From Nymphaea colorata (Eukaryota; Streptophyta; Magnoliopsida; Nymphaeales; Nymphaeaceae), in assembly GCF_008831285.2 (NCBI RefSeq), contig NC_045145.1, forward strand, positions 9,672,802-9,736,801: a stretch of 64,000 bases of DNA, read 5' to 3'. Numbering within the stretch: position 1 is the stretch's first letter; the number at the start of each line of letters is the position of its first letter. Under the pieces are notes generated by a model. The model searched no databases. It was not told where the DNA came from and worked only from the letters and a program-made list of their open reading frames with translations. The position numbers and the translations under genes are program-made. This document shows positions 1-11,103 of the stretch, in pieces.

Positions 1-130
1 TCGGAACAATGGTACCTATGTCATATAGGTACAGGTACGGGTGCGGGTACAGGTGCCGGTGCGAGTACGGACCATTTTAAAAAACTTGGGTGCGGGGGTA
101 CGGCCGTACACACACACATATATATATGTA

Positions 131-268
131 TATCAAAAATTACAAACAGAATAACATATTCAATTTCATAAATCATAGACTGCAACAATCAAGCATATAT
201 ATATCAAAAAATTACAAACATAATAACATTTTCAATTTCATAAATCATAGACTGCAACAATCAAGCAT
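131..268. repeat. Tandem duplication, about 71-bp period
   Basis: Two copies (131-196 and 202-268) start with TATCAAAAA and end with ATCAAGCAT. They differ at a few positions and are joined by a short TA run. Confidence 0.85.
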
Positions 269-470
269 GTAAAATCAGCATAGAAGCAATAAAACAAGAG
301 AAGAAAAAATTGAAGAAAGAATCGAAGAAGTCAAACAAAGAATCGGGAGAAAATGAAGAGACATCAGATTGCAACTCCGAATGGAGGGAGATGTCCTCTC
401 TATTCACACTTCTTAAGAATGCATTAAAGAGAAGTATAGATTTTATGAGAATAACAAATGCATTTAAGAT

Positions 471-671
471 GGACTGATAATTAGAGCTAGATGGGGTATA
501 GGCTGCATGTCGTCAATTCTCAAATTGTTTCATAATTCACTCAGAAAAGAAAACAGAGGACAAACGAAAGAGGGAAAGGACTGATAATCAGAGCTAGACG
601 GGGTCTAGGCTGCATGTCGCCAATTCTCATATTGTTTCATAAGAGAACATAGGACAAACAAAAGAGGGGAA
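471..671. repeat. Tandem duplication, about 107-bp period
   Basis: Copies at 471-577 and 578-671 share GGACTGATAAT, GAGCTAGA, GGCTGCATGTCG and ATTGTTTCATAA in the same order, followed by an A/G-rich tail. Confidence 0.8.
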
Positions 672-1430
672 ACATTAAGCCATATCAAGCATGTCAAGAA
701 ACATTAAGCCATATAAAGTGCCGAAGAGAGGCAAAGCGAGAGGAAGAGCGAAAGATAGAGAGAAGGATAACCGCAGGCACAAAAAACGTAAACGGATGTC
801 ATGCACCCATTCTTCCCAAGTGAGCGACAGTAGAAGCATGCAACACAGAGGGAGAGAGAGAGAGAGAGTCTCTGTTCCATGCCTGAGGAGTGAGGAGAGG
901 GTAAAGAAGACAGTGCGCTGCTGAAAAGAGAATGCTGCAGTCGCGATGGAAAAAGGAAGAAGTTGAGAAGAGGACGAAGTCACAAGCTCGCCTGCGAGTA
1001 CGAAACGGACACCGCTTGCCGTCGCCATTCGCCGCCCACCGTCGCAGTTCGTTGTCGTTCAACACTTGCCCTCGTCCGTCTTCGGTGAAGCGTCGTGGCT
1101 CGTGGATGAAGAGTGAAGAGGAAGAAGGCAGTCGACGAAATGAAAATAGGGTTCGAAGATTTTAACGTGAAAATGGTTAAAAACTTTAAAATATTATAAA
1201 ACGTTAAAATTCAAAATGGACAAATTTGGACTTGGTCAAAGTTGACCGAGTCCAAAAATGGTCAAAAATGACCCCAGGTACGTTGACCGTACCCGGTGCT
1301 ACGTTGACCGCACCCGACGCTGTACACGTACCCATACCGATGTCGTACCCATACCCATACCAGTGTCGTACCCGTACCATTGTCGTACCTCCTCTTTAAA
1401 AGGAGTACCTCGTGTGACTTAGGATGGTAC

Positions 1431-2439
1431 CTAAAATAATGCAACACAGATACACGAAGATGCTTCTTCAAAGTTTTTGGAATGGTTAAGGACTCAAGGT
1501 TATAACTTATAAGGCCACCACAACCAGACAACATATAGCAAACTTATCACTTGTTCAAAATATAATATTTCTTATGTACCAGCAATCGTTGCCAAATTAC
1601 TGGAAAACCAAAGGTTATCAATAAAAACCCGTTATTTAATGCTGAAGGGTGAGCATTGGCAGAGAGGAAGAAAGACCTAGGTATGAAAGAGAATGAGACA
1701 GACTTGGGAGAGATGGAGGTGCATTTCTCATTAACAAATAAATGAAATAACGACTACGGAGAGCAGGAAATCTACTGTATGTCTTAGATGAGAAAGCAAT
1801 ACCAATTTATGTGGTTATGGTTATGAAGAAAATGAAATTCGCTTACAACTAAATTTCAACCTGAATTATTTGTTAGAAGTTGAAAAAGCATAGACTCAGT
1901 CTAGTTTTACCGAAATAAAGATGTAGATTAAACCTAATATCTCCAATAGGTTCACCAGATAAATCAAAACATGCTCAATGATATCAAGACCAATCATGTT
2001 CTTGACACCACCTAGTGTCTTATCCAAAGAATCCAGCTTCCCTAAATACCCCTCAAACTACATATAGCTATTAATTCTGAGATTGCAGACAGAAAGGAAA
2101 CCATAAGGAAAAGCATGGTCACATTACTTTCACTAGCTACTTTTCCTACCAAGTCAATTAAACTGCATATTTGAAGACGCTCTTGACAAAAATCTTGATG
2201 CAGTAGACTTAAGTCATATGAACGAATTGGGATATATATTGTAATATCTTACCAAATACATTCTGTTTGCTAAATATATAAATGCTACGTAACTACAACA
2301 ACTTGTTAGATTTTTTCACTAAGCTATTTGCACAAATAATGCCTGTATTTGAGAGCTTTTCAATGAGACAAAATATGTAACATATAGTATTATAAGGCTG
2401 AACTTAAGAAAAAACCAACAATGGATAGCTGATACTCAC
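1431..2439. other. Intron or 3' flank of the GDPDL gene; no exon seen
   Basis: On the minus strand this follows the GT donor at 2439. I looked for the next GDPDL exon (end of the second GDPD domain) and found none. A minus-strand stretch near 1985-2050 is open for some codons but is not recognisable. Confidence 0.5.
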
Positions 2440-2724
2440 GAGCCAAGGTTTGAATCTCAGACAATGTGAGGTCAAACGTGAAAATTCCACTAGCTGATTG
2501 AACTTCCTCAATTGTGGTCAAACGAGAACTAAAATCTGTTTGAGTAACTGTTGTGCTAATAGAAAGATCAGCGCTATTTAAGCAGATTGGGAACCCATCC
2601 TTTGTAATCTGAACTGAGCAGTCAATGATATTGGCACCATCTTTTACAGCTTGTTGATATGCCAGATCGGTGTTGCTTGGATATATCCCACTAGATCCAC
2701 CATGGGAAATAATCAATGGTTTTC
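2440..2724 (-). CDS. GDPDL: GDPDL exon 6 (start of second GDPD-like domain)
   Basis: The acceptor is TGCTGCAG|GAAAA and the donor C|GTGAGT at 2439. It encodes PLIISHGGSSGIYP, DLAYQQAVKDGA and TKDGFPICL and ends in LSEIQTLA. It leaves phase 1, so at least one more exon is required. Confidence 0.92.
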
Positions 2725-5700
2725 CTGCAGCAAGCAACAGTGCTATTGATTCAACATGTTTCTAGGAAACTTGAAAGTGACATCAAGTCGTCAAGATGCA
2801 TAAAATATCAGTAGATAAATAAAATCACAACTTAAATACCTGATCCACTGGTATTTGATGACTGTGAAAAGCACCCTGCAGTAGAAAGCTTAACATGTCA
2901 AAACTGAAGAATAATGTCTCATTCATAAATGCAAGAATAGCATATCCTGTATGCTTGGCTGGAAAGTCAAATAATATGGCTTATTGAGCAAATATATAGC
3001 TACTGGGGGAATATTGTTTGACGATCATAAAATATGTAAACATAATCATCACTTTTGCCCCCCAACAGGCCTCAAAGATGTAAGGCATCAAATTGAAAGT
3101 ATAAAAAAAGACAGAAATTTCATTCATGTGATCATGTGGCAGACAAATGGTAAGATAGCAACATCTGACCACCATCAGAAATAGCAATATGAACTAAATG
3201 TCCTGCCCAAGCCAAGGAACTTACTCCGAATAGCCACTTATAAAACTTGTAGAAGAAGCAAGGAAGAAGAAAAAAAAAAGTGATAGCAGCAATCACTTGC
3301 CGACATATGGAAGGGGCTAGGGATGGCATATAATGACCACTAGTGTACAGTAATGATCCGTTTGTACTTCATACAAAAACTTCACAACCAACAAAAGAAT
3401 TAACAGCTGAAGTAAGCTACATTAAATGCCAGTCAAATGAACAAGCCCTAAATACAGAGACATTTACAAGTGCCCCAATACTATAAACAAATGAAGTCAA
3501 GCTCTGAAGTTCAAAATTGCCCCTCCACATAGGTAGGATTTTCATCTATGTCACATGTGTATGGATAAGGGCGAAGGTAAGGTTACAGGGGAATAGCATT
3601 TTCAAAAAACTTGGTTACGGGGACACCGCCATACATATTTACAATTCTACATGAAGATAGTTGAGCTCCTCAAGCTTGACTAGAGCTCTACTAGTTTAAG
3701 CTCAGTTCAAGCTTGAACCATTTATTAAACAAGTGGACTTCAAGCTTGAAGGGCAACTCATTCAACTAAATGAGACGATTTGAGTTAGATAAGCACAGCT
3801 GTTTAAGCTCATGGGTTGTGTGTATGTGTGTGTGTGTGTGTCTTTCTTCTGAGTTTTGTGGGCTCCACATGGGTATGGGACTCAAACTCCAAGGAATTTT
3901 TTTGCTAATTTAAAAAAACTAAAAGAAAAAACATGTTTCCTATCTAGCTCCCTAAGCTTAAGCCACAAGCTTAGCCAAGCAGACATCAAGCTGATCGGCT
4001 CAAGCAGTTGAGCTCAAACCAAGCTTGAGCTGGATCACCTAACACTCAAGCCAAGTTGAAGCAGGCTAAGCTGGCTTGGACTTGCCCCCTGAACAGCCCT
4101 AATTGAATGCTCATGAATGTGAATAGTTTATTTTTACCACTACACATAAAATAATAACTATTTTACCCTATTAAATATTAGGCATTTCAAGACCTACTTG
4201 CAGAATCATGTTTCAAATCTCAGGCATGATCAGTTGCCAAAATGATTATGCAGTAACCAAATGTACCTAGAAAAAATGCTCCAATGTTTATGTGAAAAAC
4301 AGAGAGATACATACCTATAGCTGCTGATGCAGTCACTGGGAAATCTGTCAGCATGCCATCCACAGAGAAGACAGAATTATTGATAAATGATAAATATTCA
4401 GCCACTGGATCATAGCTGTAATTGTAGCTGAAGGAGACATCATTTGCAAAATCTGAAGCAAATACTTCCAGCCCCTCGTTATGAGCATCAGTGACAAGAG
4501 ACGTGTGTTGCAACAGATATTGACTAGGGCTTGTTGGCCATATGTAGCTCTTAGGAACTAAAATTCCTGAAGCAACTGCCTTTACCGCCGTCAAATTCTT
4601 CAGGAGCAAGGCATAAGTCTGATTGGTTGAAGGGTCAGTATCTTGTTGATCTAGAAAACGGAAAATTAGTTTTGTCTTGCTTCTCTTAAAGGACGACGCA
4701 ATACTTTGCAAGAAACCAAGCTCTGGAGAGGAAATATAGTTAATAATTCCAGTTTTTGATGCAGAAATTATGTATTGTCTCATACTGAGATTATGTTGTG
4801 TGAAGAAGAGATCATGCTGCAAAAGAGAAAAAGTCAATAATGAGAGAAGGCAAACCATATTAAGTCCAATATCAAGATTGAGAGTGTAGCCACGACTTAG
4901 TTGGACACAGACTTGTAGCCATGATGACATATAAATATTGTTTTACCAAGCCTTTACTGTAGCATTCTAAACCTGTTGAACTACTCTCAGCCTCCAAAAA
5001 GGCCATAGGGCCTCCACAAGGTTGAGCTTCAAAATGCATTTGTATTAGCAAAATCCTCGAGTGAAATTTTGACATGTTTGAGAGTGTTTATTGCATAAGC
5101 CATTAGGCACCATGTCCCTGAAATGTAGATTGAAGTTATGAAATATCTATGAAAACATACCTGCACATTTAACCAGAGAGCTGCAGGATTCAACTGTTGC
5201 ACAGCTTCAACACGAAGGATCTGTAGGCTATTATCAAACAAACTCTGTCTAGAAAAAATTGATTGAACCACTGGAAAAAAAAATCCAATTAAAAAAAATT
5301 AAATGCTTCAATACTGAACACAGGATAGCCTCAAAATAGAGGATAAGTCTATCAAGATTAGCGCCAAACTGATAAGTGTCAGAAAGCATTAAAGGATAAC
5401 AGCTTTTGATTCAGACCAGCTACGTTGGATTGATAGAGCACCCTCAGAATTATATAAGTGAAGCAGCACCGTTAAATGATCCAGACAACTCCATCATTGA
5501 AATAAGGATAAGATAGGCACTACATACATTTTGTCATCGAACAACAAACATGGGGATGAAGATAACTCGATCACTATAAAGCCTAAAAAGTGCCGAATTA
5601 CCGATGGGTAAAAATTGCACAGCACCTGAAGCGATGAGAACATTAGCGAATGCCTTTATCTGAAGAAAACGAGAAAGACTTCCCCAGAAGGGAAAGAGGG

Positions 5701-6830
5701 GGAAGGGGCAGAAGGAGACTTCGGTAAATGTCTATGAATAGGATGGACAAAGCATCATGGAGGACGATCAGCGTGTCGGTTGAGTATACAAATCATTACA
5801 TCGAATCAAGTTTGCATCTTCTGAGGTTCCCATTTAAAAATTTGAGGCGGATTTGTGGAAAAGACACTCTACATATTCCAAGGTCCATAAAAGACAATGA
5901 CGCTCAAAAAAGTTTGTGGTAACCAACAAAATTTACGACTGTCGATGTGCAACCATGAAAACGGAATCGAGCTCATGATCCTAGTCACGCAAACCACAAG
6001 AAATAAATGACAACCAAAGAAAATTAAGAAGACTACGAAAGCACCACTAGTTATACGGCGGGTTGGTATTCATGCTCGCAACAAATAAAAGTGTACATCC
6101 AGAGAATGCAGAGGCTACTTAGTAACACAAAGAAGAAATAGCTTAGAAAAAAGTTACGCAGAAATGAGGACTGAACGTACGCGTGAGATTGGTCAGAATG
6201 ATGCTCGAGCTGTAATCGATTGGGAAATACCCTGTGGTGGCAACGCCGTTGACGTTGTACGTCTTCGCCATTTTAGGGAAAAGGTCCGCAATGGTGGTGC
6301 CGTTGGCGAGGTTGAGATGACCCAAGCATACGCCCACTCCATCTTTCGTCAATTGCACATCGCACCAGTATGCGGTGTTGGGGAGGCTCAATACCGGAAC
6401 CAACGCATATGCCAACTGACTAGAATCCGGAACGAGCCCGGAAAACCCGCCTCTCGCCACGACCAGCGGCGGAGCACCTGAAATCGCAGCATGAAGAAGC
6501 AGATTCAGCAAAAAAAGCAATGACGGCCAAGAACGGACCAGTGATCAGAAAGCACCACAAGAAAACGCTTCTCCTCCTTCTTCTTCAGAAACAAGAAACG
6601 CCTCTCCTTCTTCAAGAGGTAGAAGAAGAAGAAGAAGTTTGCTTGCTAAATGGGATCGCTGAAAGGGATGAAAGGGGGGTTAGAAAGGTTTTTTTTTTTT
6701 TTTTACCGGAAAGAGTCTTCCATGCGGTTCCTCGACGGGATCCCCGGCTCCCGGCAGCAGAAACGAAAGAAGGAGATAATGAGAAAGCGACTTGCAGGAC
6801 CAGGAGTCCTGTGAAGATGAGCTTCAGCAT
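2440..6830 (-). CDS. GDPDL: Glycerophosphodiester phosphodiesterase-like protein (SHV3/GDPDL family), partial
   Basis: Six exons on the minus strand join in frame through GT-AG introns: 6830-6707, 6477-6181, 5270-5161, 4816-4315, 2875-2840 and 2724-2440 (about 451 codons). The start at 6830 opens a hydrophobic signal peptide (MLKLIFTGLLVLQVAF). First GDPD-like domain: VVARGGFSG, WCDVQLTKDG, then the conserved FFTQHNLSMR, NYISSPELGF, FASDFANDV and SVDGMLTDFP. The second domain starts at IISHGGSSG with QITKDGFPIC. Family knowledge: these are secreted or GPI-anchored wall-surface proteins needed for cell-wall organisation and root-hair growth, about 750 residues long, with two GDPD-like domains whose catalytic motifs are weakened. 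Here the first HR-type motif is ARGG and the usual ExD pair is changed (WCD, DCS). The last third, including any GPI signal, is absent: outside the window if the last intron exceeds 2.4 kb, otherwise lost. No stop or frameshift is seen in the six exons. Which GDPDL paralogue it is cannot be decided. Confidence 0.9.
2840..2875 (-). CDS. GDPDL: GDPDL exon 5 (36-nt micro-exon)
   Basis: Between CTGCAG|GG and CAG|GTATTT this adds CFSQSSNTSGS, the linker expected between the two domains. It is far too short for ORF finding but keeps the frame from exon 4 to exon 6. Confidence 0.85.
3510..3640. repeat. Diverged copy of the GGTAC-rich element end, in intron 4
   Basis: The order of words matches about 15-115: TATGTCA, runs of GGT/GGG, CATTTT, AAAAAACTTGG and GGGGACACCGCC. 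It lies within the 1.4-kb intron between exons 4 and 5. Confidence 0.55.
3650..4101. mobile_element. hAT-like MITE of the GAGCTCAAGCTTG-rich family, in intron 4
   Basis: The stretch is rich in AAGCTTGA, GAGCTC and CTCAAGC words and ends with GAACAGCCCTA, the right terminus also seen in the elements at 41698-42281 and 57717-58167. A TG microsatellite lies inside. The left terminus is degraded. Confidence 0.5.
4315..4816 (-). CDS. GDPDL: GDPDL exon 4 (core of first domain)
   Basis: The acceptor is TTTTGCAG|CATGAT and the donor ATAG|GTATGT. It is the longest exon (502 nt) and carries the most conserved blocks: FTQHNLSM, ISSPELGF, GLEVFASDFAND and the closing DFPVTASAAI. Confidence 0.93.
5161..5270 (-). 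CDS. GDPDL: GDPDL exon 3
   Basis: The acceptor is TTTTCCAG|TGG and the donor CAG|GTATGT. It encodes SIFSRQSLFDNS and ends LWLNVQ, as in other family members. Confidence 0.9.
5271..6180 (-). other. GDPDL: GDPDL intron 2
   Basis: This is a 910-bp intron between exons 2 and 3. No repeat or additional gene was recognised in it. Confidence 0.8.
6181..6477 (-). CDS. GDPDL: GDPDL exon 2 (start of first GDPD-like domain)
   Basis: The acceptor is TTTCAG|GTGCTCC and the donor C|GTACGT. It encodes APPLVVARGGFSG, WCDVQLTKDGVGVC and NGTTIADLF. The length of 297 nt keeps phase 1 on both sides. Confidence 0.92.
6707..6830 (-). CDS. GDPDL: GDPDL exon 1 (signal peptide)
   Basis: ATG at 6830 is followed by a Leu/Val/Phe-rich signal segment and ends in AWKTLS plus one base. 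The donor is G|GTAAAA at 6706, in front of a T tract on the plus strand. Upstream in-frame codons exist, but the hydrophobic start fits the family. Confidence 0.85.
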
Positions 6831-7600
6831 TGCGGGTGATCTGCCCGGAGAAGCTGCGTTTGTTCCGAGAAGCGCCTCTCTCCTTCCGGCCAGTTCCTGA
6901 TACCAGTCGCCCCTGACCCCCAGCTCAGACCCCTTTCCTCCCCCTGTCAACCCACCAGCAATCGGACCAACCAAAACCACAGACCCACTAGCAGGGAAGA
7001 GAGAGAGATTGTGTGTGTGTGTGTGAGAGAGAGAGATAGAGAGAGGGATAGTGGGAGAGTGTGCATCCAGCCAGTTGCCACCCCAGCATCATTCATTGCT
7101 GCAGCTGTCTTGTGGTGGTCCACACACACACTCATTCCCCCTCCCTCTCCTCTCAGCAGAGACATTAAATATGGCCAAATTTTCTCATGCCAGATTTGAA
7201 CACTAGGTGTTGCACTGAGACTCAATCCCAAGTGTTTTTACTTAATTTTGGTTTTTTTTTTTTTCCTCAGCATTAGAGTTCCATATAAACATGTAGAAAT
7301 TTTAAGAAAGAGAGACAAAAGTTTTTGGTACTACATGTTGCCTTTCAGAACATTTTAATACCATGTATCCAAACATGCTTTAAGATGATTTGACAATGTT
7401 GAACATATATATTGTTTTATGAACATACATTGTGATAAGTTCATCCAATACCAGCCGTAGTATTTCATGAATAGTTTCATTCTTACTACTATCCCATTGT
7501 ACAAACAGCTTGCACTTCCAAATCGATCTGATGGCTAATATTCAACTGTTTCCTTGAGCAAAAGACTCCAATAACATGTTTATTAGCGAGACTCACTTTC
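6831..7600. other. 5' flank of the GDPDL gene with GT/GA microsatellite
   Basis: The upstream region should hold the 5' UTR and promoter. A GT tract followed by a GA tract occupies about 7010-7047. A minus-strand TATTTAA near 7160-7170 could be a TATA box, but this is weak. Nothing else was seen. Confidence 0.5.
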
Positions 7601-7756
7601 ATTTCTAGAGTTGGCTTTGAGGTTCACTTGCCGGAAACTTCAAGTAACTCTGCCGCCCGCCGCTATATCCGGTAATTATGATTTTAACTCTCAGCTCATA
7701 ATAACCAGAAAACCGCGAACAATGATTGAGCCAAAAGGCAATTCATTTGTGCTTCT

Positions 7757-7795
<39 letters not shown>

Positions 7796-8674
7796 ATCTT
7801 TTCGGGTCCCAAAAATCTGTCGAGGTCGGAAAAGAGGGGAGGCTGGACTGGAACGCACAAGGATTCACGTGGCAACTTGGCACCGCCCACCTGCGCAGCA
7901 GACTGATAAGTTAAGCGCCTACACGACAAGGCTACCATCGCGCCGCGGATTTTGGGCCAGCAGCCGTAGAGAGAGAGAGAGAGGCCCTTTTCGGGCCTCT
8001 GTAGTTGGATCTAGTTGTAGTTATCCCTTAAAAAAAAATAGGAAAAGTGTTTATGGTACTCATTTTGTTACTAGATTCGGGAAATTTGAATTTTTTAATA
8101 TATTTAGCTTTCATTGGCCTTTGTTAAATAATATCATCAAGTCAAATCTTGGACCCACGGTATACTTGACGGGTAAAAATTTTCGATTTTGAATTCTTTT
8201 TTTCTCGTTCCAGGAATGTTGTTCCATTTTTAAATAGTAAAGAAGGACGCTTTTATTTTCTTTAGAATCGATTTGCATTTTAATTAAAATTCGAACGATA
8301 TGTGCAATTTCTAAGGGGGCTGGTAAGCCATTAAACGTCATTTCTAATTCTTGGTTTTTATGTTGTAAAATAAAAAGTATTAATATGTAAATTGAAGCAG
8401 AATGTAAATACTATTGCGAGGCACTCAAAGTAGGTCTAGTAACCTGAAGACATAAAAAAATTAATGTGGGTATTTCAAACTTTTTTTGATGGGTGGGAAG
8501 ATCACCCAATAAAAGGTTACAAGCATATTGGGTTTTTTATTGGAAAGTTAACTACATGTATAGGAGAGGTACGTATCAAGAAAATAAAAAATACATGAAC
8601 CACTTTTTTTTTTATCATACCATAAAGATGAGCCGTCAGTGAAATGTTCCAAGCGTCTACGTACTTTATATATT
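7601..8674. other. Intergenic; CT microsatellite, no gene
   Basis: CT repeats run over about 7760-7793 and a short GA run over 7970-7983. The rest is AT-rich and the open frames look random. Confidence 0.5.
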
Positions 8675-8800
8675 GGAAAAATTACAAGGAGCTGCTCAAC
8701 TTTTGGCCCCTTAACAAATAGGCGTCTAACCATTCAATCATTACATATACGCGCCTAACCTTTCTACCTAACTCACAAACAACCGCTCATTAGTAAAAAA
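8675..8800 (+). repeat. Left TIR of the MULE
   Basis: Its inverted partner lies in two pieces, about 9840-9902 and 10059-10139, because of a nested insertion. Confidence 0.7.
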
Positions 8801-9059
8801 AATATTAAAATAATAGCAAACCTGACATATTTGACCTATTTATTTAAGTTAAAATAAAAAAGGTTTCGGCACGGGTGGCCCACAGGGTATGATGCCCTGG
8901 AAGATCACTGGGCCTCTGGAAGTCTGGATTAGATTTTTTTCTGATGGCTCTTTTTCTGATTTTTTTTTAAAAAACTTTATTTATTTTTTGATATTTTGAA
9001 ATTTTGGCTTTTGTGAGAAAAAAATTCTGAGCTCCACCCCAAACAAAGATAAAGATAAG

Positions 9060-9650
9060 ATGAAATTTAGAGAACATGCCTGCCTACAACACCACATCAA
9101 ATAGATTGTGAAGTTCCTAAAAGCATTGCGGAGACACACTCTCAGTTGAATGTATAATCTGCTGGCAAAGGTAGCAATGTATAATATGATCATTGACTTG
9201 TTCCCTGAAGCAGTCGATGACATGTTCAATGATGCCTACACTGGAAGAAATGCCGTTAATTCTTTGAAGTTGCAAATGATAGTGAGATTTCGTCACACTA
9301 TTGGACAATGGATAAATTGAAGAGGACGTTCATGGATGCTGGGAAAGAGCAGTTGTCCGAAAGGATTGGTAGCGTTTGAAAGGCGCACCGGGGTGTTATT
9401 AAAAGAGGTCCATGCCATCCAAGAACGGTGGAGGATGAAGCTGAGGCGCGCGACGAGTCTGCCCTAGACGCGTAGTCGCCATCCATCGAGGGGCCACGAC
9501 AAGGTGTCGTCCCTCTCTCCGGTTGCCGCTTGTCATACGGCGGCGAGCGGTGACCGTGGGTCTGGACCATCCTTCGAGTCATCCGCAGACTGCAGGCCGT
9601 GATGATCGAGCCTGCAATGCAATAGTGACGGGGATACATGTATGAGCGGC
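9060..9650. other. Possible captured host sequence inside the MULE
   Basis: About 9310-9640 is markedly GC-rich compared with the AT-rich TIRs and flanks. The adjacent minus-strand frame 9308-9117 reads like ordinary protein (for example IIEHVIDCFREQVND) but was not recognised. Captured gene fragments between MULE ends are typical of Pack-MULEs. The source gene is unknown. Confidence 0.35.
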
Positions 9651-9903
9651 CTTTCAATATCTCATTATTTATTTACTTTTACGTTGACTGTTTCAAAATA
9701 TTTGTTTCTTATTTATATGCGTGCTCCTGAAAACTTTTGTAAGAGTGCTAGTTTGCCCTTGCCTGTGGAAGGGCGACTTTTTTTTTTTTTGAGAAATTTG
9801 AATAAAAAAGTGAATATATGTCATTTTTATGAATAACTTAATTTTTTTTATTGATGAGCGGTTGTTTGTGAGCTATGTAAGAAGGTTAAGTTAGGCATAT
9901 ATC

Positions 9904-10058
9904 AGTAGCGTAGCTACATGATAAATCGCCCACACCAATTTCTTAAAAGTTATTTCTTTTTAAATGGACATCTTTATATATATATATAAAAAAGCATCCC
10001 ACCAGCATGAGTATTTTTAACAAGTGCCCCTCCAATTAATTTTTCTGGTTCTGCCATT
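9904..10058. mobile_element. Small MITE nested in the MULE right TIR
   Basis: It begins CAGTAGCGTAGCTAC and ends GGTTCTGCCATTG. The ends are imperfect inverted repeats of the CAGTGGCGGAGCC type shared with seven other copies in the window. It interrupts the right TIR and therefore arrived after the MULE. Confidence 0.55.
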
Positions 10059-10148
10059 GGCGCCTATTTGTTATGTTCGAATCCTGGAGCGTCTATTTGT
10101 TAATAGACCAAAAGGTGGGCGACTCGTTGTAATTTTGTCTTATACATT

Positions 10149-10678
10149 TGAATATTTCAAGTGGTAATAGTTTAATAAAGTCAATGTATGTAATTTGCAC
10201 GTTTAATTAAGAACCAACGTCATTAATGAACCAGTCCCAGGTCATTTGTAACGAAAACATGTTAATTAATTAAGTTGCTATAATTTTTGATATTTTACAT
10301 CAAATTGATTTTTGAGATATATACTGTAAAATTCTTCATGCCTGTAAGATGTTTCTAGAAGAGTATGAGCGGTCAATATTAAAGGCCAAGAAAGCCGACG
10401 GCGATCAAATCAACCATGCAAATGAGATCCAACATAAAAAGATTTCGACATTTCTGCACATTCTTTTCACATAAACTTCCAAGGGGATCGCAACGATAAG
10501 ACGTGAGCTGAGTTGTTTCGCCGTATCATGGAGCCCATCTCGTTGGGCTATGATTGTTCTCTTTTATATATTTTGTAGTTTGTTTTAGCTTTCTTGTTTA
10601 TAATTACTTGTTTACAGTTGGTTAGAGATTGACGGGCAAACACCCTCAAATAAATTGCAGACTGACTGCTCATTTGAC

Positions 10679-10709
<31 letters not shown>

Positions 10710-10936
10710 GTCTTTGTCGCCATGTGTGTTGGTAGGTGCATGTACGGTTGGTGAAATGTCATTGAATATATTTAATCACCATATATGATTATTATAATCT
10801 TTTAGTTAAAAGTATAAGCAGAAAATTGATCTGGTTAAAAGGCAGTAGTTACATGATTTTAAATTTTTAAATGTGCACCTGCATGTGAATGAAGAAAACA
10901 ACCATAAAGTTTTCATATGAAAATAAACACACTTTT
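10149..10936. other. AT-rich intergenic; TA microsatellite
   Basis: A TA array lies at 10679-10703. No gene or other element was recognised. Confidence 0.5.
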
Positions 10937-11103
10937 GTAGGCCTGTGTGGGCAATTGCCCACACCTGCTTCCTCCAGTCCCCTGCTTTAGTCTGCCTTTA
11001 ATTCCTTTAAACTACTATTTTTTTTTTCTTTTCACAAAACGGAGACTTTTAAAGTTCAACTCCACCTACCATGGCATGCAAGGAAAACACGGTTCTGCCA
11101 CCG
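10937..11103. mobile_element. CAGTGGCGGAGCC-family MITE copy
   Basis: It contains TGTGGGCAATTGCCCACACC near the left end and GGTTCTGCCACCGG at the right end, as in the copies at 36557 and 37222. Confidence 0.45.

Larger units (their letters stand above)
1..1430. mobile_element. Degenerate GGTAC-rich element, class unknown
   Basis: The left end (about 1-115) is a run of GGTAC/GGGTGC words. The right end (about 1265-1430) is a run of the opposite-strand words (GTACCC, CCATACC), with a small palindrome around 1388-1410. The two ends therefore look inverted relative to each other, as in a non-autonomous DNA transposon. The interior holds two tandem duplications (131-268 and 471-671) and a GC-richer stretch (about 800-1160) without a convincing gene. 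A diverged copy of the left end occurs at about 3510-3640 inside the neighbouring gene, so this is a dispersed family. No clean target duplication was found, and the left end may run beyond the window. Confidence 0.35.
8675..10139. mobile_element. Non-autonomous Mutator-like element (MULE)
   Basis: The left end begins GGAAAAATTACAAGGAG. The right end reads, in reverse complement, GACAAAATTACAACGAG. Similarity continues through ACTTTTGG, AACAAATAG and CACAAACAACCGCTCA, giving inverted ends well over 100 bp long. Flanking 9-mers match at eight of nine positions: TTATATATT (8666-8674) and TTATACATT (10140-10148). Long TIRs with a 9-bp duplication are the Mutator signature. No MURA transposase is encoded. 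The interior holds GC-rich sequence unlike its surroundings (about 9310-9640), and the right TIR is split by a smaller element. Confidence 0.75.

Noticed and set aside
675-1165. Several overlapping frames on both strands in the GC-richer stretch
   Set aside because: They are low-complexity and overlapping, lie in a repeat element, and match no family I know.
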